A DNA stretch of 64,000 nucleotides from positions 107,153,947 to 107,217,946 of the forward strand of contig OW799235.1 of assembly GCA_941918925.1 (NCBI GenBank), written 5' to 3'. The notes under the pieces are model-generated. The model was not told the origin of the DNA, ran no database searches, and saw only the letters and a list, made by a program, of their open reading frames with translations. Shown here one piece after another: positions 54,795 through 64,000 of the stretch. The stretch comes from Phyto melanocephala (taxonomy: Eukaryota; Arthropoda; Insecta; Diptera; Rhinophoridae). Positions within the stretch are counted from its first letter, which is position 1. Every line of letters starts with the position of its first letter. The translations under genes and the position numbers were made by a program.

Positions 54795-55857
54795 CTATAC
54801 CTAATGATTTTGCTTCAAAATACTTGTTTCTTTGTATATAAAAATCAAACATCTTATTAAAATACCCATTATATGAAAAGATAAACTACGACGCTGTTAT
54901 GTGAGCTAATTTGACTATTATTTTTCTACTTATTAAAATATATTCCAATATTAATCATCCATCTCTACATGAAATATTTCTTAAACATTTTGTTGACGTG
55001 ATTAAAGTAACGATTTAGAATATGAAACACCAATTCAATACAAAGGTACATTGATGCCAAGGTTTATAGATGCGATACTTTTTACCGCTATATATTACAT
55101 AATTTCTAAGAAAAAAAACGAAATTTCAACATTTTGCAAATTTAAAAACTACTACAAAGTTAGTAACAATGACATTATAATATATCACTTAAGAAGAACA
55201 ATTTTATTAGGGTCAGTATTTTGATCCGGCGAAATTAAAAAATAAACTTGATGGCACTGTAGGTAAAAAATTTAATACATAAAAACTCTCGATATTCTTA
55301 TGAATGTGGTTTTAAATGATTTTTATATTTTCTTATTATTTTTTTTTAAGTGGCATAGCAATTTAAGATTGATTTTTTATTTGATTTTATAAAAATAGTT
55401 ATGTGAGTAACTAGACACTTCTGGGGGGTTGCAGAATTTTAAAAAATTAACTATTTATATTTAATATAATACATAAACAATTAACTCAGTTTAAGATTTT
55501 GCAAACACGCCACAACCCTACACCCGCCCCAGAAAAAAAAATCTAGTTACGCCAATCCAAATTATACAAAATTCCGCATTTCACATATTATTATTAAAAT
55601 AAAATATTTCTTTATTAAAATGTATTGAGAAATGTATTATTTTTTAAAACAATTTTACAAACAAAATATGTCTTATAAGTTCTGTATTATTTATTTAACT
55701 ATTTAACTTAAAAAATGAATTCCTGTACAGAACAATTTCGCTATATACTTTAGAATAGAAATTCTGAGCATTTTTCTTCTTAGAACTATTGTGCAAAAGA
55801 ACTCAATAGTAGGTAAATATTAATGTTTATTTTTCCAACAGTTTTTAATAATATTTA
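54795..55857. other. Intergenic stretch, no gene seen
   Basis: Holds a repeat fragment at 55425-55560 (listed). Otherwise AT-rich. Confidence 0.45.
55425..55560 (-). repeat. Fragment shared with the 32809-33362 element
   Basis: The reverse complement reads GGCGTAACTAGAT..., 'AAAATCTTAAACTGAGTTAA', and 'TTAATTTTTTAAAATTCTG', the same blocks in the same order as 32960-33085. Confidence 0.5.
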
Positions 55858-56152
55858 GCTTGTGCCCGCGCCTTCGTCTGCGTAGTTATCGGGATAAAAG
55901 GTAGACTATTACCAACAAAAATACAAATATTTACAACACAAACAACCCGCTTAGGATGTGTTATGATGAGTTTGACAACAACTTCGCGTTATTATCGCTA
56001 AATCAAAAAAGTAGCCTATGTGTTAATCTAAGTTGTTATCTATCTATGTGCCGAATTTCATGCTCTTCCGTTCAGCCGTTTTTGCGTGATTGAGTAACAA
56101 ATATTCAAACATCCAAACATAGAAACATTCACATTTATTATATTAGTAGGAT
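55858..56152 (+). mobile_element. Lep1-like dispersed repeat
   Basis: Starts TTAGCTTGTGCCCGCGCCTT CGTCTGCG, then AAAAGTAGCCTATGTGTTAA, CTATCTATGTGCCGAATTTC, GTTCAGCCGTTTTTGCGTGA, CAAACATCCAAACATAG and a final ATTATATTAGTAGGAT. This series matches, from memory, the short interspersed Lep1-type repeat (Helitron-like) well known from moths and other insects. About 295 bp, non-coding. Confidence 0.7.
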
Positions 56153-56905
56153 TTGAAATAAATTCAATATTTAAAAAAATTAAAAATATTTTTAACTAAT
56201 TTTAATGAAGAAAAAATTTCAAGAAATTCTGATTTTATAAATAATTTTCCATAATTTCATTATTTATATAAATAAAACGCTCAATTAAAGTTTTGTTTCC
56301 ATTAATATAAAAATGTTTCATAAAAAAAAGTTCTTCACTTTTAAGATTTGCGCTTTAATATCGCTACTGTATTTAATTTATAACTATCATTAATTACACT
56401 AATTAACTTAACTCATTTTCAAATTAACTCATTTTTAATTTATTACTTTAACAACCTGCCCATTATAGGCATAAACAAAACAACGTAACAACCTCAATTG
56501 CAAACAAAAACACATAATTAAAGTTCTTTCTTAAGGAAGGAGTGTACAATTTTTAAAGCATGTTTTCCTAAATAATGAAGAGAACGAAGAAAAAAGGTAA
56601 CAAGGTAGTATTGTAACACATTAAGCGTAATTTGGAACGGGTTTAGGCAATAATAAGGGCGATTGTTGGTGAAGGTCATTTAAGAGTATCTTAAGAAAAA
56701 TAAACATTGTGTGTGTGTGTGTACAATTTGATGTATTATAACTGTTATAATTTCATTAAAAAAGACAAAGAGTTTATTTTCCTATGAAATAAAAAAATTC
56801 AGGCATGCGCTAAGAAAATAAAGTTGGTCAGTTTATTTCTAATGTTCTTTTTAACATATATTTTATCTGTTTTTTGGTGTTTGAATTCATTCTCTGTTTT
56901 AAAAT

Positions 56906-56940
<35 letters not shown>

Positions 56941-57152
56941 TAAGTTCGAATTTTACATAAAATTTAAATTTAAAAAGTTAAAAATTTTATTGTAGTTTAG
57001 CATTTTGTGGATCAAGGATTTTATCGATCTCTTAACATTGTCATATTGCGTTAAAAAACAACAAAATTAAAAAAAAAAATACCGGGAAAAGGCGGAGATT
57101 CAATTTTGATTAAAATTATTTTAAATTTCATGATTTTTTATAAATTTTTAAC
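56153..57152. other. AT-rich stretch, no gene seen
   Basis: Contains an AAT microsatellite (56903-56943) and a short GT run near 56711. No coding signature. Confidence 0.5.
56903..56943. repeat. AAT microsatellite
   Basis: About twelve ATA/AAT units ending in a single AAC interruption. Confidence 0.9.
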
Positions 57153-57266
57153 TGCCGTATTCATAAAAAATATTTTTGGTTTATTTCAGGCTTATTTGAC
57201 GGATGTTGTACAGAAAATTAGTCAAATAAGCCTTCAATAAACCTAAAATATTTTTTATATTACGGT
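57153..57266. mobile_element. Small MITE, GCCGTATTCAT family, copy 3
   Basis: TGCCGTATTCATAAAAAATA TTTTTGG... pairs with ...CCTAAAATATTTTTTATATT ACGGTA. The interior TTATTTGAC.../GTCAAATAAGCC matches copies at 40572 and 42611. Confidence 0.65.
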
Positions 57267-58086
57267 AGTAAGTCATTATTAGTTAATTTATTGAAATTAT
57301 TCGATCTTATGTATATGTTTTAAAGTCTATTATTTGTATTACTTCTTATTGTCATTTTGTGCGAAATTTCTACAGTTTTTATTTCCGACCCTATAAAGTA
57401 CTTATATATTTTCTAAAATATTCCTTAAATTTGTTTAATTAATTGACTTTTTGATTTGTTTTAAAACTCTAATTATATTTTTCATTAACTAAATTAATTT
57501 TTTTAATTGATATTAAATATTTTCAAAAAACAAAGAGATTTCTGTCAGTTGAATAAAATAAATAAAAAATGTTATTTTAAATGAAATTTTTTGAAATTTG
57601 CATTTCTTAGAATAAATTTAATATAATTATTATTCAAGGAGCAGAATAATAAAAAATAGTAGCCAATCTGCATGAAAAAGTTCTGGTAAGTGAAAGTATA
57701 TAAAAATATGTTCAGTTTTTAATATAATAAATGGTTTCAGTTTCATTATAGATGTGCCCAAATCCAATAATTATTGTATTCCCTTATATTCCTCAGAATT
57801 CTCATTTAAGTAGGTAAGTTTGTTGAATTTCTTCACTCTGTCTGACCAAGCCTTTTTACCGGTTAATCTTCTTTATATCTAGGTTGTTGATGCTACCAGT
57901 TATTTTTGGATCTCCGGCTTTCGATATGGTGTAGTATGTCTACTTATGGAACCCTACTTCTTATGCTAAGTTATTTTTATATAAGTAACGAAATGTATTT
58001 AAAAACATAGCTTCATATGTACCATATATGTATATTAAGAACATATAAATATCAAAAAAATATATTTATTTTTTTTCTAAACAGGT
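57267..58086. other. AT-rich stretch, no gene seen
   Basis: A short old fragment of the Helentron-like body (GCGAAATTTCTACAG, 'TTTCCGACCCTATAAAGTAC') at about 57358-57415. Nothing else. Confidence 0.5.
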
Positions 58087-58089
58087 TAA

Positions 58090-58248
58090 CTGCCTGTTCA
58101 ACGATGTCGAAAGAAAACCCAAGCGAAATTTCATTCGTACAAATACGTTGCAAACAAGAAAAAATTTTTAGTTTTTGTTGTTGTTTTCAATATATTTGTA
58201 CGAATGAAAATTCGCTTGGGATTTTTTTCGACATCGTTGAACAGGCAG
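58090..58248. mobile_element. Hairpin MITE, 159 bp, with TAA target duplication, copy 1
   Basis: CTGCCTGTTCAACGATGTCG AAAGAAAACCC... and ...GGGATTTTTTTCGACATCG TTGAACAGGCAG form arms of about 70 bp. Flanked by TAA on both sides. A second copy with over 90 percent identity by eye lies at 61225. A TAA (TWA-type) duplication is what PIF/Harbinger elements make, so this family is a candidate there. Confidence 0.8.
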
Positions 58249-58542
58249 TAAATAATTTTTGTTATTGATATAATAAATGATTTTATTATATAATTACCAA
58301 ATCTCAAATATAGACATGATTAAATTAATTAAAATAATTTTTGAAAATTATGGAAATTTTAATTAATTTTTTAATACTGTTTTAATTGATATTTTTCTCA
58401 ATATTTTTTCAATTAAAACTATTAATTTTCATTTAATTAATAGTATCATTTTGATGATTGGAGCAAAATTAAACATTTTTTTAATTATTAATATTAATTT
58501 CGTAATTGAAGTTCATATTAATTTTTTTCTGTGATAGGGGAG

Positions 58543-58956
58543 CATTATGCACTGTCCGTCTGTCTGTGTGTATGTTGAACTGTCTGAAGCCCCCAAAACA
58601 TTTTAAAGACGTAAGGTACCAAAATATCAGAAATATTCGGGAGCAGATCGGTATTTTAAATCAAAAAAATCACTTTATAAGCAACTGAGATATGATGAAA
58701 AAACCTTGAACACCTCGTCTTTTCACACCAATACAATCTGGATGAACGTAGGTTCGAAACTCAATTTATAATTTTACAATGGGATGTTTTTAAGCGGATA
58801 AAGCCATTATAAAGATAATGAAACATATATGTATGTATGTACTTACGTATTTCATATTAATAAGATGAATGGTGCTACAATTGTTATTGCATGACTACAC
58901 GTTGTGAAAGGTATATAGGATTCGGCACGGCCGAATATATAACTCTTACTTGTTAA
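58543..58956 (+). mobile_element. Helentron-like element, 3' two-thirds with hairpin
   Basis: Starts inside the GTCY array (CTGTCCGTCTGTCTGTGTGT), continues with TCTGAAGCCCCCAAAAC (subtype A), ATATCAGAAATATTCGGGAG, CATGACTACACGTTGTGAAA, and ends with hairpin TTCGGC-ACG-GCCGAA and ACTCTTACTTGTT. 5' end truncated. The tRNA-like motif and AT core are missing or replaced. Confidence 0.8.
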
Positions 58957-61028
58957 ATTTGCAGACGTACTTAAATCCGAAAATCCAAAAATATAGAAAA
59001 TATTCAAGAAGAAGTCAAACAAATTCTATGGAATTTTTGGTTTGCTATTTAAGCTGTGAACTATTGTACACGTGTTAAATGTAGCATGTAAACAAAAACA
59101 AATACTAACAAAGGCATTTAAACACCCACGCACTCGTTATTTAAGGCATTCAAAGTTTGTATGTGTATAGTATTTTTTATTGATTTATATACTAAAATGA
59201 GGCTAGATTTAAATTAACACTAAAAAATTTGCTTAAGTGGTGTTTACATTGTCTTGCAAATAATTCACACAAGAAAACAGTTTCGCTTGTGACAAACAAA
59301 TTTGTTGACAATATTGAGGGTTGAGTTGAGACATTATGAATTTGTTGTTGTAGGTACTAATGTATAGTTGGTACTTCGTACTTGAGATTCTAACAATACA
59401 GATTATATAATCACAAAAAATGCAAAGGATTTTAATTATATAATGATGCGACTTTTATGTTTTAAAATCAAAGTAAACTAATGTTGAGATAACAAAATAG
59501 CTGAACATAAATAGCCGATACAATTTAAAATTTACTCTTTTTTTCTTCTTCTGTAAAAAGTACTGAAATCCTGAAATTGTGTTGTACGGTTATAAATTGT
59601 TTTGCTTTTATTTACTCTCTTCATTCACATTACGATTACGTAATTTTTAACGTACTCATTTAGCTGACAAAATATTTCTTATAGATTCATTTTTCGATTT
59701 TAATGCTAATTTTGATTCAGAAAATAATTTTTACAATTATTGGACACATCCCTTATGCGAGCGTTATCGTAGTTATAAGTAGCCAGATAAACATCAGAAG
59801 TTAGGACACTTTTCTTATAGTTTATCTCCTGCAGAGTGCCAATATTGGAGGCTGGGACACCCTAATCAGTGCTAAGACCATTTAAAAGAGGCTCTATTGG
59901 AAGCACATCACCAATAGAACTCTTGGAGCAAACGAGATCTACTATTGGAAGCTTGCACACATCTTCAATGTGTATCTCGATGGGTTATCCGTTGCTGCGC
60001 CGGGCACATCCAAAGTGGCCAAAGGCCCAAAGTGTCGGAAAGTATTTTTTTTTGTTAATTTCGTAAATAAATATCGTACGTTTTATAACATATAAAAAAA
60101 AGGTGTTAGATTTCTGTATCGGGAAATGACCCATGGCCGCCAGCGGAAACATGTCCTTACAGTATTTGTAACTTCAAACTAAAGTTTTTATTAATTGTAG
60201 AATTGAATTTTTGTTGTTTTAATATTTAACTAGCTTCATTTGGAGTTTTCAGATGACTCTCGTACTGAATTTCTATATTAAAAACTATAAATAATAATAT
60301 TATCTTTCACAGCATAGCCATATACATATATACAAGTACATGAATACGGAATACTAGTAAAGGAGAGTGAGTTTAAAGCGAATTGTTTACCATCATCATT
60401 ATCCAGTTGAAACTTTGAAATCATTCAACTAGAAATAAAATACTATAATCTTTAAGCATTTCCGCCATCATCCATTTTTCTCAACCCGTAGTGTTGTAAA
60501 TTATATGAGTTTAAAATTAATCGAATAAAACTTTTAATTTATTCGAAAAGTCTTTCAAATTTAAAAACTGGGTCAATTGTTTCAACGTTAAAAAATATTC
60601 TTGAAATCTAATGGAAAATTTATTGGACAAAAAAACCCTTGTTTAATCGAAACAATATTAAAATTTTTATTGTATATAAATTAAAAAAATTAAAAAAAAA
60701 CATTTCATCTATTTGACTAACTTAAATAAATTAACGTTTTCAGAAATAATTTGTATTCTAATTTAATGTATTTTATAAGAAAAAAAAATTCTGTTGAATA
60801 CCAACAAAAAAAAGTGATTAAAACAAAGATTGTGAAAACCCTTCTTATCGCTCATATCAGAAAAGCCAAAACAAAAACGGCAAGCATTGTGTTTTATTCA
60901 GTTGTGTCATCTAAAGTACTTTTAACCAGGAACCGTTACGGTTATAAGTGATATCGAATTATCAATTTTATAACAGCTGTTTTGTGAAAATCATCAATCT
61001 AACTGTTATTTTTCCATGTAAAAATAAA
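58957..61028. other. Intergenic stretch, no gene seen
   Basis: A less AT-rich island at 59830-60030 is listed separately. No coding gene recognised. Confidence 0.45.
59830..60030. other. Less AT-rich island, unidentified
   Basis: Base composition clearly differs from its surroundings. It contains the near-repeated words CTATTGGAAGCACATC and CTATTGGAAGCTTGCACACA. One frame reads ...CQYWRLGHPNQC and KEALLEAHHQ, with stops. It may be a fragment of a coding mobile element, but no motif decides it. Confidence 0.3.
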
Positions 61029-61965
61029 ACAAGTAAGAGCGCTATATTCGGCCGTGCCGAATCTTATATACCCTTCACAACGTGTAGTCATGCAATAACA
61101 GTAGTTTTTATCACCATTCATCCCATATGAAATACGTACATACATATAAAAAACATACATATATAAAAACATCCCATTGTAAAATTATAAATTTACGTAT
61201 GTATGTTAAAAGAAAAAAAAAATAACTGCCTGTTCAACGATGTCGAAAGAAAAACCAAGCGAAATTTCATTCGTACAAATACGTTGAAAACAAAAACAAC
61301 TTTTTAGTTTTTGTTGTTGTTTTCAATATATTTGTACGAATGAAATTTCGCTTGGGTTTTCTTTCGACATCGTTGAACAGGCAGTAAATAAAAAAGAATT
61401 TTAAAACATAATTTAAATTAATTAAAATGTAAAAAAAATAAAAAAAAATTAAAAAAAAAATAATAAAAATATAAATAATATATTAAATAAAAAATAAAAA
61501 AAAAATTAAAAAAAAATATAAAATAAATAAAAAAAAATTTTTTTGCCTCAGCTGGGATTCGATGCCACGTTTTCTCTAACACGTTTTCTATACACGTTTG
61601 TATGTATGTATGTTGTTGTTGTAATGTTGTTTTTGTGAAAAAAAATCGAGGTGGTCGTAGGTATTTGCTCATATCTTAGTTGTTTATGTACCGATGTGTC
61701 TGATTTTCAATACCGATCTAATCCCGAATATTTCTGATATTTTAATACCCTGGTCCAAGCGATGTCGGGGGGCTTCAAAAAGTTGATTTCAACATACACA
61801 CGGACAGACGGTCAGACGGACAGACTGACAGAGCTTAATCGACTCCCCTATTCAAAAGCTTTCAGAAAATATATACTTTATGGGGTCGGAAATTAAAATT
61901 GTAGAAATTTCACACGGAATGACAAACCTATATATACCCTTTTTCACTGTGTGAAGGGTATAAAA
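61029..61965 (-). mobile_element. Helentron-like element, subtype A, with a nested MITE
   Basis: Near twin of the copy at 15617-16475: ACAAGTAAGAGCGCTATATT, hairpin, ACATCCCATTGTAAAATTAT, AT core, GCCTCAGCTGGGATTCGATG, CGAGGTGGTCGT, 'GGACAGACGGTCAGACGG', and GTGTGAAGGGTATAAAAA. The only large difference is the 160-bp insertion at 61225-61384. Confidence 0.85.
61225..61384. mobile_element. Hairpin MITE with TAA target duplication, copy 2 (nested)
   Basis: CTGCCTGTTCAACGATGTCG... to ...GAACAGGCAG, flanked by TAA at 61222-61224 and 61385-61387, lying inside the Helentron AT core. The copy at 15617 shows the uninterrupted site. Arms of about 70 bp with a TTTTTAGTTTTTGTTGTTG centre. Confidence 0.85.
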
Positions 61966-62104
61966 AGGAAGGAAACTCTTAAAAAGATAGTTTTAGTAAG
62001 CCGTCATATAGTAAAGCTCATTTGAGGAGTTTTATTTTTTTCGTCGGAAATTAAAACTAATTTTAGGTTAATTGATACCTAAAAATTGCTGCTGCTTAGA
62101 TCTT

Positions 62105-62350
62105 TGCAATTTGTAAAGCACCATATATTGCAATTGTATTTGATATTGCATTTTTACATTGTTTGCTGTTTTCTACCTATTAAGCCCTTTCATTTGATAC
62201 CTTTATTAAAGGGATTAAGAAAATACATTTTTCGCCATTTTTATACGCCATCTTGAAATTTAACTTTTTCATAGTTTACTCTATTCTACAGATCAGGTCC
62301 TTTCACTTATATTGGACGCCATCTTAAAGAGCATATTAATTTTCGTATAT
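62105..62350. repeat. Fragment of the third dispersed repeat family
   Basis: TTAAGCCCTTTCATTTGATA, AAGGGATTAAGAAAATA, CGCCATTTTTATACGCCA, 'TTCATAGTTTACTCTATTCT' and ACGCCATCTTAAA in the order seen at 8870-9135 and 17997-18450. Confidence 0.5.
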
Positions 62351-63470
62351 TGAGCTAAGTTTTAAGTTAAAACGGGTTATTTTTTCAAATGATGCAATAG
62401 TAAATATTTAAAATAGTTGAAAATTAGCTTGAGCTTAGTTTTGAATCCAGGGAATACAATAATGTGGTTATCTTAATTATATCTTATGTCGACTTAAGCA
62501 GTTTTTCCATTTAATGTGTATAAAAATCTCCAGTTTTCGAATTCCCAAGTTTTTTTTGAGCTCTTTTAGATCGATGTATTCAGTATTTATGCTGGGACCA
62601 TTAATGCCAGTTTCTTTATAAAAAAAATTTCAATCTCTTTGTGAACCAGAATTAATTAAAAACATAAGTACCAGTTTTCCTTAATTAATTTACGTTGTTT
62701 TTAGACTATGTATTCGAATCATTTTTAACTTCAACATCACTAATAGATATGCAACATGAGAACAACATTAACAACGACAGTAACTAGTATTTAGTAGTTA
62801 AATTTAGCTAAAGTAGCTGAAAGCATCACAAAAACATGATTGAACACTAGAAGAATATAACCAAACAATGAGTAGTAATTGTACCAACAACATAAGAATA
62901 TCTTTTTGTATAAATCATGAAAAAAGTACAACCAGATTATTGGTTACATTAAGGTTCCTAAGCTTACAATAGTCTTATGTACAATAAGTGCAAACAAGAA
63001 AGTATAAGGGCCAGTTGTATTTACTGGCTACAGTAAGGACTTGTTTGTTTTATTTAAAAGCAAAAGAAAGCAAATCATCATAATGGATTGATTGCTTAAG
63101 TATCTAAGACAAACATTGTATATTTAAGTTAAGAAGTAATGGAAATTACAGTAAGTGAAAGAAGCACTCATTTGCTCTTTGCACGAAAAAACTGTTGCAA
63201 TAACAGTGTCATTAAAACGCTAGTATTAGATGAAATTTTAGAAGAAAAAAACTACTTGAGAAATGTATATTAAAAAAATTCTTTTCATTAAAAATTTATA
63301 ATTATTTTTTCATTTGTTTTGGAATGTAGAATTGCAGAAAATTAGTTATGAATTTATTAAGAAAACTATGTATTAAATCTAGTGTAAAAGAAGTCTTTCT
63401 TACATTTCTTTCTTAAATTGTCATTCTTATCACATTGGGCCTCCATATATACATATATATGCTTTGCAAA
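62351..63470. other. AT-rich stretch, no gene seen
   Basis: No coding or repeat signature recognised. Confidence 0.5.
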
Positions 63471-64000
63471 GCTTTGAGGCTTAGAATTGGGAGCATTTGT
63501 TGCCAGCTATGTCTTACAGCTATAACTTTTCGAGCCATTGATTTGTTCAGATAAAAACTGTCAAAAAATTTTTCATGTTCTTTGATATGTAGAAAACGTT
63601 TAAGGTTTTGTTGATATTTTTATGTGTCTCTTTTTTTCATATTTAAAATGCCCTTCACAACCAATACTGTTTTCTCTGAATAGAAACTAACAATGGAAAG
63701 CTCTAATGAAAAAATTTCTCTAACTGCTGAATAGTGTGAAAGTTTCGAAAGTATTTGTTTGTATTACTGTATACTTAAAAAATATAGATGATAAAGCTTA
63801 TGTCAGCTTTGAGACTTAGAATTGGAAGCATTTGTTGCCAGCTATGTCTTACAGCTATAACTTTTCGAGCCATTGATTTGTTCAGATAAAAACTGTCAAA
63901 AAATTTTTCATGTTCTTTGATATGTAGAAAACGTTTAAGGTTTTGTTGATATTTTTATGTGTCTCTTTTTTTCATATTTAAAATGCCCCTCACAACCAAT
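63471..64000. repeat. Direct repeat with 335-bp period, cut by the window edge
   Basis: 63471-63667 and 63806-64000 match almost base for base (first unit begins GCTTTGAGGCTTAGAATTGG; only about three substitutions in 195 bp by eye). The 140 bp between them (63668-63805) is present once in the window. It may be a tandem satellite-like array continuing to the right. Confidence 0.85.

Noticed and set aside
58017..58268. 83-codon ORF over the 58090 element
   Set aside because: It reads straight through both arms of the hairpin MITE; the mirrored residues come from the inverted repeat.
61418..61672. 84-codon minus-strand ORF
   Set aside because: Poly-A/T tract of the Helentron AT core read as Phe/Tyr/Ile; no protein character beyond the repeat.

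Overview
The window looks like nuclear DNA of a higher (cyclorrhaphan, probably calyptrate) fly. It is very AT-rich. It has spliced genes with short GT-AG introns, and it is crowded with dispersed repeats carrying features I know from the dipteran DINE-1/INE-1/mini-me (Helentron) group: a TTTTTATACCC-type end, a 'TTCCGACCCCATAAAGTATA' block, GTCY-type proto-microsatellites, and a terminal TTCGGC/GCCGAA hairpin. The species cannot be named from sequence alone.

Two protein-coding genes are well supported, both on the minus strand. Each was assembled exon by exon with GT-AG sites and matching phases. (1) A cytosolic aspartate aminotransferase (Got1-like): six coding exons, 39252 down to 20272, 405 aa, all main catalytic residues present. 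Its first intron is about 17 kb and is filled with repeats. (2) A serine incorporator (Serinc/TMS1 family): seven coding exons, 46852 down to 43078, 459 aa. Serinc lies upstream of Got1 in the same transcriptional direction, with about 3.8 kb between coding parts.

Layout. 1-20 kb: gene-poor, with a decayed LINE (about 1.5-2.2 kb), a chimeric Helentron-like element (4.05-4.57 kb), several inverted-repeat elements (9.8, 11.5-12.5 and 12.6 kb) and tandem Helentron copies (15.6-16.9 kb). 20.3-39.3 kb: Got1. Its large intron holds MITEs, a 1.1-kb foldback (24.8-25.9), a 1.9-kb Helentron-like element (26.8-28.7), two decayed mariner-type transposase fragments (29.3 and 30.3-30.6), a Helentron interrupted by a Penelope-like element with a 9-bp target duplication (30.9-32.5), a palindromic Helentron (34.4-34.9) and a Tc1 remnant (36.4-37.1). 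39-43 kb: intergenic, with small MITEs. 43-47 kb: Serinc. 47-64 kb: no recognised host gene; a fairly fresh 5'-truncated Jockey-type LINE (50.1-51.3), more Helentron copies, a Lep1-like repeat (55.9-56.2), two copies of a TAA-flanked hairpin MITE (58.1; 61.2 nested in a Helentron), and a 335-bp direct repeat running off the right edge.

No prokaryotic-type system, CRISPR array, rRNA or functional tRNA gene was seen. The most unusual material is structural: Helentron copies with two 5' ends facing outwards, one with a perfect 79-bp inverted repeat; a hammerhead-like core at the 3' end of the Penelope-like insertion; a tRNA T-arm/A-box-like motif carried inside the Helentron family; and short exon-like open segments in a Serinc intron and beside the LINE that I could not identify.
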